Assembly: GCF_021245735.1 (NCBI RefSeq)
Contig: NZ_JAJISB010000023.1
Coordinates: 53,839-117,838 of the forward strand
Length of the DNA: 64,000 bases
Source: Brevibacillus daliensis
GTDB lineage: Bacteria; Bacillota; Bacilli; Brevibacillales; Brevibacillaceae
Reading direction: 5' to 3'
Shown here: in pieces, positions 43,340 to 52,487 of the stretch
Layout of the letters: each line of letters starts with the position of its first letter
Position numbering within the stretch: the stretch's first letter is position 1
The notes under the pieces: generated by a model
The model's input: the letters and a program-made list of their open reading frames with translations, nothing else
What the model was told of the DNA's origin: nothing
Databases searched by the model: none
Made by a program: the position numbers and the translations under genes

Positions 43340-44400
43340 GTATACAAGTGCTAAAACCTGGTCTATTAACCACGATTCAAGACCAGGGAAGGGCAGGATA
43401 TCAACGATTCGGGGTGGTAACGAGCGGAACAATGGATGTAGTGGCAATGCGTGTAGCCAATTTATTGGTAGGTAATGATGAATATGCTCCTGTTCTGGAA
43501 ATGACTTTAGTAGGACCGAAACTACGCTTTCAAAAAGATACTCTCCTTGCTATTACAGGGGGAGATTTAACAGCGAAGGTGTACGGTAGAAGTCTTCCGC
43601 TAAACAGACCAGTCTATCTGAAGGCAGATACGGTAGTGGAGTGGTTTGGTTGTAGAGATGGTTGTCGAGCCTATGTTGCCGTTGCAGGAGGATTTGCTGG
43701 AACGGAGGTACTGGGAAGCAAGAGCACGTATTTGCGTGGTTCGTGGGGCGGTCATCACGGTCGTAACCTGAAGGCAGGTGATCAAATTACGTATCAGAAT
43801 TCAGGCAGGCTCTCCAATCAGTTCAAGGATTCATTGTCTAGACGGATGAATGATACGAATACTATCCATCGGAATATAGAGCTTCACACCGATCATAACG
43901 CTAATAGTCCCGCATGGTTTGCTCCAGATTGGCGAGTGGGAAGTGTAATCACGAATCTCTACAGTCGACGGTCACGAGTCAGAATCATATCAGGCACACA
44001 CTTTACTGATTTCACAATTGAGAGCCAGAGAAATCTTGTGAACCAATCTTTTCGTATCACTCCACAATCGGATCGAATGGGATATCGTCTGAAGGGAGCG
44101 CAACTAACCCTTAGTGAACCGCTTGAATTGCTTTCAGAGGCAGTCGTTCACGGTACTATCCAGGTTCCACCAGAAGGCAATCCAATTATTCTTTTATCTG
44201 ACAGACAAACCACAGGTGGATATCCACGTATTGGGCAGGTCATTACTGTTGATCTTCCCTTGCTCGCACAGGCTAAACCGGGAGAAGAAATCATGTTTAA
44301 ACTGGTCGATCATCGGGAAGCAGAACGTTTATTGATAAAACGCGAAGATGCTTTACTTGAATTGCAACAAGGCATCCGAATGGCGATGGCTCAGCTATGA
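43336..44400 (+). CDS. pxpC: 5-oxoprolinase subunit C (KipA family)
   Basis: 354 residues. VLKPGLLTTIQDQGRAGYQRFGV, MDVVAMRVANLLVGN, AVAGGF and SDRMGYRLKGAQL and LLSDRQTTGGYPRIGQVI are hallmarks of the KipA/biotin-dependent carboxyltransferase-like subunit 2 family. The ATGA overlap shows coupling to pxpB. Last gene of the operon; no T-tailed terminator follows directly. Confidence 0.95.
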   Translation: MSIQVLKPGLLTTIQDQGRAGYQRFGVVTSGTMDVVAMRVANLLVGNDEYAPVLEMTLVGPKLRFQKDTLLAITGGDLTAKVYGRSLPLNRPVYLKADTVVEWFGCRDGCRAYVAVAGGFAGTEVLGSKSTYLRGSWGGHHGRNLKAGDQITYQNSGRLSNQFKDSLSRRMNDTNTIHRNIELHTDHNANSPAWFAPDWRVGSVITNLYSRRSRVRIISGTHFTDFTIESQRNLVNQSFRITPQSDRMGYRLKGAQLTLSEPLELLSEAVVHGTIQVPPEGNPIILLSDRQTTGGYPRIGQVITVDLPLLAQAKPGEEIMFKLVDHREAERLLIKREDALLELQQGIRMAMAQL

Positions 44401-44468
44401 GTAGGCTGAAAGCTGAAAGCCAGAGAAATCTATCTGGTAAAATACTTACAACCTAACAAGTTCCATTA

Positions 44469-44522
44469 GTAAAGATCCCTTAACACGCACTACGAGAGTT
44501 GTTGCGTACAAGGGATCTTTAC
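44469..44522. repeat. Long inverted repeat after pxpC
   Basis: GTAAAGATCCCTT and AAGGGATCTTTAC are perfect 13-bp arms around a 28-base loop that contains a second dyad (ACGCA/TGCGT). There is no T tract, so ordinary termination is doubtful. The surrounding 470 bases (44401-44875) hold no gene, only this repeat and the promoter at 44689. Confidence 0.7.
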
Positions 44523-44688
44523 ATGTTTCGAGATACCCGTATGAAAATGGGCGTGTTAGAAGTAAATCGGAAGAGACCGTTAGAAGTAAAGAGGCATAAG
44601 GTAAAAGTGACAGAAGCCCGTAGACGAATGCCTGTATGAGATGGTCAGGTGAGAGAAGAAAGAAGTGGTTGGAGTGCAAAAATCCCAC

Positions 44689-44717
44689 TTGACAGATAGG
44701 AATTGTATGATTAAAAT
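44689..44717 (+). promoter_or_regulatory. Sigma-A promoter of the rrf2-sulfate operon
   Basis: TTGACA (44689-44694), 17-base spacer, TAAAAT (44712-44717). It leaves a leader of about 150 bases before the rrf2-type gene. Confidence 0.72.
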
Positions 44718-44875
44718 TCAATCAAGATTTCCTATTTCAGAATATTGTTTTATTTTTTACGTAACTGAGTTTCATTTGTATGTATTTCAAGTACGTAATG
44801 GGTTCTTGTCGCCAAATCCTTTCGCCCCAATCTTGACTAAATTACTCAAGATTGAGCAGCATGGAGGAATGTTCT

Positions 44876-45316
44876 TTGAAGGTATCAAGTAAAGGCGAAT
44901 ATGCATTACGTGCTCTACTGCTTCTGGGTCAAAATACTGGTAACGTTCTATCGATATCAGAAATCGCTGAGAAGATTTTGGTCCCTGTTAGTTATTTAGA
45001 GCAGATCCTCCTGCAAATGAAGAAAATGGGCTATGTTCAAAGCAAACGAGGGGCAAATGGCGGGTATACGTTACGTGTATCACCGACAGAAATTGCTATT
45101 GGAGAGGTAATCAGGCAGCTAGAAGGACCACTTGCTCCAATGAGTTGTGCCAGTGTAACAGCTTACGAAGCGTGTGCGTTAGAACCGACTTGCCTGTTAA
45201 AACCGTTATGGACGCTCGTACGTGATACCGTAGCACAGGTGCTTGATGCCACGACACTGGATGATTTACTCAAGAACAAGATTAACGGACATAGAGGAGG
45301 AAAAACATATGTCTGA
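44876..45316 (+). CDS. Rrf2 family regulator, probably iron-sulfur
   Basis: 146 residues from the TTG at 44876, 8 bases after GGAGG, giving the family start KVSSKGEYALRALLLLG. The winged helix carries SISEIAEKILVPVSYLEQILLQMKKMGYVQSKRGANGGYTL. After it come three cysteines spaced C-8-C-5-C (SCASVTAYEAC, then ALEPTC), as in cluster-binding Rrf2 proteins such as IscR and NsrR; cysteine regulator CymR lacks them. Position ahead of yezD and the sulfate importer suggests control of sulfur uptake in answer to Fe-S or redox state. Overlaps yezD by 8 bases. Confidence 0.88.
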   Translation: MKVSSKGEYALRALLLLGQNTGNVLSISEIAEKILVPVSYLEQILLQMKKMGYVQSKRGANGGYTLRVSPTEIAIGEVIRQLEGPLAPMSCASVTAYEACALEPTCLLKPLWTLVRDTVAQVLDATTLDDLLKNKINGHRGGKTYV

Positions 45317-45494
45317 ACGCCATGTTACCTCACATGATGTGTGGGTAGAAAGAATACTTACAGCGATGAAGGGAATCGAGTATGGAACCATTCAAATTAC
45401 CATTCATGACTCCCATATCACTCAGATTGAACGATTAGAGCGTTTACGCTATCCAGTAGAAAAAAGAGACGTACCGAAAAGAGGAAGAGAATAA
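45309..45494 (+). CDS. yezD: YezD family small protein (DUF2292)
   Basis: 61 residues from the ATG at 45309 behind GAGGAGG. The core VERILTAMKGIEYGTIQITIHDSHITQIERLER is that of YezD proteins, small cytosolic proteins of unknown role usually encoded beside sulfonate or sulfate uptake genes. Its start lies within the last codons of the rrf2-type gene. Confidence 0.85.
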   Translation: MSERHVTSHDVWVERILTAMKGIEYGTIQITIHDSHITQIERLERLRYPVEKRDVPKRGRE

Positions 45495-45514
45495 AGTAGC
45501 CGATCGGTCAACCG

Positions 45515-45569
45515 AAGGCTCCTGTTCGTTTGCAAGAGAAAGCAAGCGAGAGGAGTCTTTTATTTTTTC
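45515..45569 (+). terminator. Intra-operon terminator or attenuator before sbp
   Basis: AAGGCTCCTGTTCGTTTGC pairs imperfectly with GCAAGCGAGAGGAGTCTTT and ends in TTATTTTTTC. Only 35 bases separate it from sbp, too few for a clear new promoter, so sbp-cysTWA appear to depend on read-through. Confidence 0.65.
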
Positions 45570-45604
45570 TACCCATCTTCTGTTAAATAGAAAGGAGATA
45601 CCTT

Positions 45605-46639
45605 ATGAAAAAACAGACATGGCTTACCTGGATTCTTGCAGGTAGCTTAGCCATTACCGCAGGGTGCAGTGCATCCGACTCCTCGCAAGGAGGAACTACA
45701 TCTGGTCAGTCTGTAGAGTTACTTAACGTTTCCTATGATCCAACGAGAGAATTGTACCAGGAATACAATGAAAGTTTTGCTGCCTATTGGAAAGAAAAGA
45801 AGGGGCAACAGGTTACTATTAAGCAATCTCACGGTGGTTCAGGCAAGCAGTCACGCTCTGTCATCGATGGTTTAGAAGCAGATGTAGTAACGTTAGCTCT
45901 CGCTTATGACATTGACGCTTTAGCAAAAAAAGAAATTATTCCACAGAATTGGCAAACCCGACTGGAGCAAAAAAGCTCCCCCTACACTTCCACGATTGTT
46001 TTCCTTGTACGAAAGGGGAACCCCAAGGGTATCAAGGACTGGGATGATTTGATTAAAGATGATGTCCAGGTAATTACACCGAACCCCAAAACCTCTGGAG
46101 GGGCAAGATGGAACTATCTAGCAGCCTGGGGTTATGCCAAGGAAAAGTACAAAGGAGATGAAAGTAAGGCTCAAGAATTCGTACAGACGCTGTATAAACA
46201 TGTTCCTGTGCTTGATTCCGGTGCACGAGGTTCCACGACTACTTTTGTAGAGAGGGAAATTGGTGATGTGCTACTAGCTTGGGAAAACGAGGCGTTTTTA
46301 GCGGTTAATGAAATTGGGAAAGAGAAAGTAGAGATCGTCGTCCCATCTGTAAGTATATTGGCAGAGCCTCCCGTCACTGTCGTTGACAAGGTCGTAGACA
46401 AAAAAGGAACGAGAGAAGTAGCAGAAGAGTACCTGAAGTACTTGTACACAGAGACAGGGCAAGAAATTGCAGCGAAAAACTATTATCGTCCCCGTCTTGC
46501 GTCAGTCGCCAAAAAATATGAAGCGCGATTCCCGAAAATCAAACTATTTACGATAGAAGAAGTAGCAGGCTCATGGCAAGAGGCGCAACAGACCCATTTT
46601 GCAGATGGTGGTATCTTTGATAAGATATACAGCCCATAG
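45605..46639 (+). CDS. sbp: Sulfate-binding lipoprotein
   Basis: 344 residues. Signal peptide with lipobox ITAGC (Cys near 20). [52 protein letters not shown] and [19 protein letters not shown] are the sulfate/thiosulfate-binding family blocks that hold the anion through main-chain amides. It delivers sulfate to CysTWA, encoded next. RBS GAAAGGAG. Confidence 0.94.
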   Translation: MKKQTWLTWILAGSLAITAGCSASDSSQGGTTSGQSVELLNVSYDPTRELYQEYNESFAAYWKEKKGQQVTIKQSHGGSGKQSRSVIDGLEADVVTLALAYDIDALAKKEIIPQNWQTRLEQKSSPYTSTIVFLVRKGNPKGIKDWDDLIKDDVQVITPNPKTSGGARWNYLAAWGYAKEKYKGDESKAQEFVQTLYKHVPVLDSGARGSTTTFVEREIGDVLLAWENEAFLAVNEIGKEKVEIVVPSVSILAEPPVTVVDKVVDKKGTREVAEEYLKYLYTETGQEIAAKNYYRPRLASVAKKYEARFPKIKLFTIEEVAGSWQEAQQTHFADGGIFDKIYSP

Positions 46640-46662
46640 CCAGACATCCAAGGAGTGTTTAG

Positions 46663-47499
46663 ATGAAAAAGAAGTGGAAGCATCCAAGTATTATTCCTGG
46701 GTTTGGTCTTTCCTTGGGATATACCATTTCATATCTTAGTCTGTTGGTCTTAATTCCGCTTGCTGTACTGATTTTGAATGCTACTTCTCTAACGTGGGAG
46801 CAGTTTTGGCAGATTGTCACAGCAGAGCGTGTAGTTGCTTCATATAAATTAAGCTTTCTTACGTCATTTATCGCCGCGGCTATTAACACGGTTTTTGGAG
46901 TGATCATTGCGTGGGTACTGGTGCGTTACCGTTTCCCGGGTAAACGGATCATTGATGGACTTGTCGATCTGCCCTTTGCATTACCGACAGCTGTGGCTGG
47001 TATTGCTCTGACTGCGGTGTATGCTCCAAATGGCTGGATCGGGCAATATCTGGAGGAGCTGGGTCTCAAGGTCGCGTTTACTTCGGTAGGGGTTACAACA
47101 GCATTGATTTTCATCGGAATACCATTCGTCATTCGCACCGTTCAGCCAGTCCTGCAGGATTTGGACCTGCAAATGGAAGAAGCCGCCGCCAGTTTGGGAG
47201 CCTCACGATTCGTCACCTTCTGGCGCATTATTTTTCCTCAGCTATTACCTGCTACGGTAACGGGGTTTACTCTTGCCTTAGCACGAGCGGTAGGTGAATA
47301 TGGTTCCGTTGTTTTTATATCAGGAAATATGCCTATGAAAACGGAGATTGCGCCTCTTTTAATCATGACAAAGCTGGAGCAGTTCGACTATGAAGGAGCT
47401 ACAGCCATTGCGACTGTAATGTTACTGCTCTCCTTTATCATTCTGTTTGTGACGAATCTACTGCAATGGTGGAGCAGGCGTATCTATCGTATGGAGTAG
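46663..47499 (+). CDS. cysT: Sulfate ABC transporter permease CysT
   Basis: 278 residues, six membrane segments. FGLSLGYTISYLSLLVLIPL start, DLPFALPTAVAGIALTAVY and the EAA loop EEAAASLGASRFVTFWRIIFPQLLPA, with ARAVGEYGSVVFISGN, are those of CysT (CysU). Forms the channel with CysW. RBS AAGGAG, 23 bases after sbp. Confidence 0.94.
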   Translation: MKKKWKHPSIIPGFGLSLGYTISYLSLLVLIPLAVLILNATSLTWEQFWQIVTAERVVASYKLSFLTSFIAAAINTVFGVIIAWVLVRYRFPGKRIIDGLVDLPFALPTAVAGIALTAVYAPNGWIGQYLEELGLKVAFTSVGVTTALIFIGIPFVIRTVQPVLQDLDLQMEEAAASLGASRFVTFWRIIFPQLLPATVTGFTLALARAVGEYGSVVFISGNMPMKTEIAPLLIMTKLEQFDYEGATAIATVMLLLSFIILFVTNLLQWWSRRIYRME

Positions 47500-47517
47500 A
47501 GAGAGGAGAGAAAGCAG

Positions 47518-48411
47518 ATGTCTCATACCAATCAATCACAGCGGGCTACACACCCGACCGCATGGCTCATGATCGCTCTCTCCCTGGTGTTTCTCGGTTT
47601 GTTTTTAATCGTCCCTTTGATTGCTGTCTTTTCAGAAGCATTAAAAGGTGGAGTGGGGGCTTTTCTGTCAGCCATCGATGAACCAGAAACAATGGCGGCG
47701 ATTCGGCTTACCTTGCTGGTCGCAGTGATTGCAGTTCCGCTTAATGCTATTTTTGGAGTAGCAGCTGCCTGGGTAATCGCTAAGTACCAGTTTAGAGGGA
47801 AAAATCTCTTGCTTACGCTAATTGACCTGCCCCTCGCTGTTTCTCCTGTTATCTCAGGATTTTTATTCGTGCTTCTGTTTGGGAGTCAGGGTTTACTAGG
47901 TCCCTGGCTGGCAGAACATGATCTGAAAATTATATTTGCTGTCCCGGGGATTGTGCTGGCTACTGTTTTTGTCACCTTTCCCTATGTAGCTAGAGAATTG
48001 ATTCCGGCGATGCAGAGTCTAGGAAATGATGAAGAGGAAGCAGCGATCTCACTAGGAGCTAATGGTTGGCAAACCTTTTATCGGGTGACACTTCCCAATA
48101 TTAAATGGGGACTCTTGTATGGAGTCATTTTATGCAATGCCCGGGCGATGGGAGAGTTCGGAGCAGTATCTGTTGTTTCAGGGCATATACGGGGATTAAC
48201 CAATACCATTCCCTTACAGGTTGAGATCTTATATAACGAGTACAATTTCGTTGCTGCCTTTTCTGTTGCTACTCTGCTTGCGATTCTGGCAATCGTGACG
48301 TTAATCGTAAAAAGCATCATGGAATGGAAAGCAGAGCGGCAAACGATTGAACAAGAGCCAGACATGATTGTCAGGGCATATGAAACGGGGGGAAGCATAC
48401 ATGGGCATTAG
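47518..48411 (+). CDS. cysW: Sulfate ABC transporter permease CysW
   Basis: 297 residues, six membrane segments. [20 protein letters not shown], the EAA loop [23 protein letters not shown] and [19 protein letters not shown] match CysW. Ends 10 bases inside the cysA start, so the two are coupled. Confidence 0.94.
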   Translation: MSHTNQSQRATHPTAWLMIALSLVFLGLFLIVPLIAVFSEALKGGVGAFLSAIDEPETMAAIRLTLLVAVIAVPLNAIFGVAAAWVIAKYQFRGKNLLLTLIDLPLAVSPVISGFLFVLLFGSQGLLGPWLAEHDLKIIFAVPGIVLATVFVTFPYVARELIPAMQSLGNDEEEAAISLGANGWQTFYRVTLPNIKWGLLYGVILCNARAMGEFGAVSVVSGHIRGLTNTIPLQVEILYNEYNFVAAFSVATLLAILAIVTLIVKSIMEWKAERQTIEQEPDMIVRAYETGGSIHGH

Positions 48412-49534
48412 TATTCATAACGTAAGCAAGACCTTTGGTAATTTTAACGCCCTGCAAGATGTCAGTTTAACCATACCGAGTGGGAAATTGGTAGCTTTAC
48501 TTGGTCCATCCGGTTCGGGCAAAACAACGTTACTACGGTTGATTGCAGGCTTGGAACAAATGGAACAGGGGCAAATCCTGTTTGATGGTGAAGATACGAC
48601 GACGAAAAGTATTCAGGAAAGGCAAGTGGGCTTTGTTTTTCAGCATTATGCCTTGTTTCGCCATATGAGCGTATTTGATAATGTGGCTTTTGGATTACAG
48701 GTACGCTCGAGAACAGAGCGTCCTGCTAAAACAGAGATCCGTGCAAAAGTTCGAGAATTATTACGCCTTGTACAGTTAGATGGTCTGGAATCACGTTTTC
48801 CTGCCCAACTATCAGGAGGACAGCGGCAGCGGGTTGCCTTGGCTCGTGCCTTGGCGATTGAGCCTAAAGTGTTGCTTCTTGACGAACCATTTGGCGCTCT
48901 TGATGCCAAGGTAAGGCAAGAGTTGCGCAAATGGCTCAAACAACTGCATCATGCTTTGCAAATTACTACTGTTTTTGTGACTCACGATCAAGAAGAGGCA
49001 TTGGAGATGGCTGATGAGGTCGTAATTGTTAATAAAGGTGGAATTGAACAGGTTGGCTCACCTGTGGAGGTTTACCAACGGCCGGCTAATCCTTTCGTCT
49101 ATAGTTTTCTGGGACGCGTGAACACGTTTACGGGAAAAGTAGTGGCTGGGGAATTTCAGTTAGGGGCTCTCCGTTATCAGACGGAGGATACGCGTAGGTG
49201 GAATAACTCTCATGTAGTGGGATATATTCGACCACATGAGCTGGAGGTTGCTCCTGTTTCAGGTGGAGAAGGATGGGCGGCAGCGGAACTGACGCATATC
49301 TCGATGATTGGACCACTTGTTCGACTTGAGTGTAAGCTGATAGAGTCAGGCATTCCTTTTGAGATAGAAGTGAGTGGCGAACAATATCTGGAGATCACCA
49401 AACAGGTAAAAGGCAATCTTTACGTAAATGTAAAGCAGATGAGACTCTTCGCTACAAAAGAAAGCCCGATTCAGCTTGAAGAGAAAAACCACATTCAATC
49501 GGTATCTCTTGCTGTATCAGAGTTAAAAGCATAG
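48401..49534 (+). CDS. cysA: Sulfate ABC transporter ATPase CysA
   Basis: 377 residues from the ATG at 48401 after GGGGGGAAG. Walker [10 protein letters not shown] near 35, Q-loop [15 protein letters not shown], signature [14 protein letters not shown], Walker [14 protein letters not shown]-loop VTHDQEE. The C-terminal part (about 240-377) is a TOBE/CysA-type regulatory domain with RPHELEV. No terminator is visible before the dispersed repeat that begins 28 bases after the stop. Confidence 0.94.
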   Translation: MGISIHNVSKTFGNFNALQDVSLTIPSGKLVALLGPSGSGKTTLLRLIAGLEQMEQGQILFDGEDTTTKSIQERQVGFVFQHYALFRHMSVFDNVAFGLQVRSRTERPAKTEIRAKVRELLRLVQLDGLESRFPAQLSGGQRQRVALARALAIEPKVLLLDEPFGALDAKVRQELRKWLKQLHHALQITTVFVTHDQEEALEMADEVVIVNKGGIEQVGSPVEVYQRPANPFVYSFLGRVNTFTGKVVAGEFQLGALRYQTEDTRRWNNSHVVGYIRPHELEVAPVSGGEGWAAAELTHISMIGPLVRLECKLIESGIPFEIEVSGEQYLEITKQVKGNLYVNVKQMRLFATKESPIQLEEKNHIQSVSLAVSELKA

Positions 49535-49562
49535 GAAGACCTTATCTACTACTGTAGGGGCA

Positions 49563-50046
49563 GCAGAAGAAGCACATTTTTTGTCTGCGAACTCGGTTAA
49601 GGCCCTGCAAGGGAGTAAAGTCTGTCCGCTACACAGCAAAGAGTGCGGAAAGTGCAGAAGGAAGGGATGCTATGCAGTATCTCTTAGGTTGCACTTTTTA
49701 CCCGCACTCTTTGCTGTGTAGCTAGGTAGGACCTTAAATAGTTCTGGACAAAAAATGTGCTTCTTCTGAAAAGGGCTTCAGGTGATTAAAAAGCTAGAAT
49801 TAAAACCAAAAGCATAAAAAACCAGCTTCTCTTTTCACACAGAGCGTCTTGGCGAAGCCCGACCCAGCGGAGCACTATTCATCGGGATTAAGAAGCGATA
49901 CCCAGCAAGTCTTACAGTGAATACATCGTTTAGAGCTTCCCCGATGGATAGTGCGGAGCGGACAGTCCAACCCTCTTGGGGCGAAGACTCTTAGCGAAGG
50001 GTGAGAAGAGAAGCTGGTTTTCTCCACTAAAGTAGGATGAAGACAA
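49563..50046 (+). repeat. Two-hairpin dispersed repeat, copy C
   Basis: Best-preserved copy. Domain 1 (49563-49769): the inner stem pairs CTACACAGCAAAGAGTGCGG with CCGCACTCTTTGCTGTGTAG over 20 bp without a mismatch, inside outer arms GCAGAAGAAGCACATTTTTT and its complement. Domain 2 (49816-50022): arms AAAACCAGCTTCTCTTTTCA and TGAGAAGAGAAGCTGGTTTT; inside, CACTATTCATCGGG faces CCCGATGGATAGTG. It fills the gap between convergent cysA and the PRD regulator and could stop transcription there. Confidence 0.92.
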
Positions 50047-50058
50047 CCCTTAAAAATC

Positions 50059-52215
50059 CTAGCAAGGAATATCCTTGGAATGGATCAACGCTAATATGTC
50101 ATCAACGGAGCCTGTAGTCAGTAGTTTCTGTAGGGTTTCTTTGTCAGAAAGCAGGGTAGTAAGCTGCGACAATGCTTTTATATGACTCTCGTTGTCTGTT
50201 GTAGCAAGAGTAATGACAAGATGTACGCTGTTTTCAGGATCATCAGAGAATGAAACGGCTTGTTTTATCAGTAAAAGACTCATTCCTACTCGATTCACAC
50301 CGTCTATTGGTCGAGCGTGCGGGATAGCAACTTGTGGAGCGATTACGATATATGGTCCATACTCTTCTACTTTCTTGATCATGGTATCTACATAGCCGGT
50401 GTTTATACTGCCGTTCTCCACCAGTGGAATTGACGCCTGCCGGATTGCCTCCTGCCATGAGGAGACGGAATGAACTAACCTGATATGCTCTTTTGGCAAA
50501 AGATCTGATAGAGTTGGAGTGTACCTGTTACTGCCAGCTAGCACAGTTCGGTCAGTCAGATAGGTATTCAGTTCCTTGTGAAGTGTATCTTCGTTCGAAA
50601 TAGCTGCATGCTTTGAAATGATAGAGATAATATCATCTACTGTCTTGGATGGTACAGATTCTTTTTCACTTGTACCAAACAACACCGCTAAACGATTTAA
50701 TAAATGTGCCTTCTCCGTATCATTCAGGATGGGGTTTACCAATAAAATAGGTACATTACTTGTTGCCAGAATTGATGTAGAGAAGATCAGATCCACCTCA
50801 TGGGAGACTGATTTCAACTCCTGAAGAGTGACTGTTTTACTAATATCTATAGTAGAAAACAGGCTTTCCAGTTGAGTTTTAAGAATTAACGAAGTGTCCT
50901 CGCCAGCAGGACATACAATAAGAGCCTTTTTTCGTGGTGCTGGATTAGCACCTTGTTTACGCAACCAGGCACCAAAATGCATGGTAATATAGGCGGTCTC
51001 GTGATCACTAACGGGATGACCAATTAATCTTTCAAAATGGTTCATAACTTTCTCGGTTAAAACAAATATCTCATGGTAATGTGTCTTGATTGATTCTACC
51101 AAAGGATTATCTACGTAAATCCCGTACTTGACTCGATAGAAGGCAGGTTTCAGATGCATAAATAAATCGTGCTGTAGCCCGATGACGTCTACAAAGATGA
51201 TGCAGGCATACTTTTGAAAATCGGTAACCATTTGCTGAACAACCTGTCGTAACAATCGACTGCTACTTGATTCCTTATTATGTTGTTTTTGATTATCTAC
51301 ACGTGCCCCTAGCAGATGAGTGGCTATATAACAGATATCATCCTCTGAGAACGTGAGTGAAAAAGCTTTAGAGAGTTCATTACCAATATAGATAGCCGCC
51401 TCATAGTGGCGTGTTTTTTTCAACACGTCTTTTTCTACTTGATCCATCTTAACTACTTGCCCCTGACTAAATCGCTTACGGAACAAGTGGATGTAAATAC
51501 TGAGGCTTTCTAAGACTTCATCCGTATATTCAATACCCAATAAGCGTTCGCATACAGCCAAGGATTCTCGAATGATTTGAATCTCTTCTTTTGGAAACAA
51601 AGGTACAGAAGCTTGTGTCTCTCCATCAGAAAGGGCAAGGCTTGAAGAGAGTGGTGCAAGGGTTTGAATATGAGAGATCAGCTGCTTCCAGTCTTGCGTG
51701 GAGACGGCTTGGGACAGGTAATAGATCAGAGCTTTTCGTTTGTTTTGCTCTTCACCTTCTATCAGGTATCCGTGTTTTCTCTCAAAACCCAGCGTTAGCT
51801 CGAAGGACTCTAATTCTGATTTTAGCCGTTTGAGATCTTCTATCACGGTATTACGGCTAACACCTAGCATATGGATCAAGTCTTCTAATAAGATGCGATC
51901 ATTTTTTGTTAAAATTTGATTGGCTAGCCATGCTTTTCGTTCCTTAACTGAATAATCATTGTCCCGATTAGTGGTTAGCTGTAATGCAGGCGGAATTAGT
52001 TTTTTGGTCTGTTCATCGACAAAGTATCCAGTAGAACGAACATATTGTAACGGTGGAAGCTGATTCTCTTCCAGCCATTGACTGATTTTTTTAATATCGT
52101 AGTAAAGGGTGCGCTTGGAAACAGCCTGTGATTCAAGGAGCTCTTGTACAGTAACATAGTTGTCTGCCTGACAAACATGAAGAAGAATAGTTGCACATCG
52201 TTTATCCAATGCCAT
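50059..52215 (-). CDS. PRD-containing transcriptional activator (ManR/MtlR type), orphan
   Basis: 718 residues. Order of domains: two N-terminal HTH regions (about 5-60 and 95-150, the second with DLIHMLGVSRNTVIEDLKRLK), PRD1 (about 205-300), PRD2 (about 315-420, His of SDHETAYITMHFGAWL), an EIIB-like domain (about 425-510, beginning KALIVCPAGED with Cys replaced pattern CPAG) and a C-terminal EIIA domain (about 565-715) with the phospho-His of VAIPHARP. Such proteins switch on PTS sugar operons according to phosphorylation. No PTS genes are adjacent, so its target lies elsewhere. RBS AGGAATG. Confidence 0.9.
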   Translation of the reverse strand: MALDKRCATILLHVCQADNYVTVQELLESQAVSKRTLYYDIKKISQWLEENQLPPLQYVRSTGYFVDEQTKKLIPPALQLTTNRDNDYSVKERKAWLANQILTKNDRILLEDLIHMLGVSRNTVIEDLKRLKSELESFELTLGFERKHGYLIEGEEQNKRKALIYYLSQAVSTQDWKQLISHIQTLAPLSSSLALSDGETQASVPLFPKEEIQIIRESLAVCERLLGIEYTDEVLESLSIYIHLFRKRFSQGQVVKMDQVEKDVLKKTRHYEAAIYIGNELSKAFSLTFSEDDICYIATHLLGARVDNQKQHNKESSSSRLLRQVVQQMVTDFQKYACIIFVDVIGLQHDLFMHLKPAFYRVKYGIYVDNPLVESIKTHYHEIFVLTEKVMNHFERLIGHPVSDHETAYITMHFGAWLRKQGANPAPRKKALIVCPAGEDTSLILKTQLESLFSTIDISKTVTLQELKSVSHEVDLIFSTSILATSNVPILLVNPILNDTEKAHLLNRLAVLFGTSEKESVPSKTVDDIISIISKHAAISNEDTLHKELNTYLTDRTVLAGSNRYTPTLSDLLPKEHIRLVHSVSSWQEAIRQASIPLVENGSINTGYVDTMIKKVEEYGPYIVIAPQVAIPHARPIDGVNRVGMSLLLIKQAVSFSDDPENSVHLVITLATTDNESHIKALSQLTTLLSDKETLQKLLTTGSVDDILALIHSKDIPC

Positions 52216-52424
52216 GGTTTTACATTCCTTTACTTCGTACTTTCCCTTACCTTACAATATTCATCTTTTATTTGCAAAAACAGGTTGCATAATTTAAAAA
52301 AATGGTGATGAGATGTGCCTAAATCTTGAACGCATCAGGGTTTTTCCTGTGTCTACTTTTATGAGAGTTTGTGCAAAATGTGGGATGTTGTAAAAAAATG
52401 CTGCTTATAACTGGAGAGCTTTCA

Positions 52425-52453
52425 TTGACAGCATAAAGAGCCTGTACCATAGT
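52425..52453 (+). promoter_or_regulatory. Promoter of the tcaA-like gene
   Basis: TTGACA at 52425-52430, 17-base spacer, CATAGT at 52448-52453. The rest of the 270-base gap to the PRD gene shows nothing further. Confidence 0.55.
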
Positions 52454-52487
52454 GGAATAGAGACAGAAGTAAGAAAGAAGGGGTACT

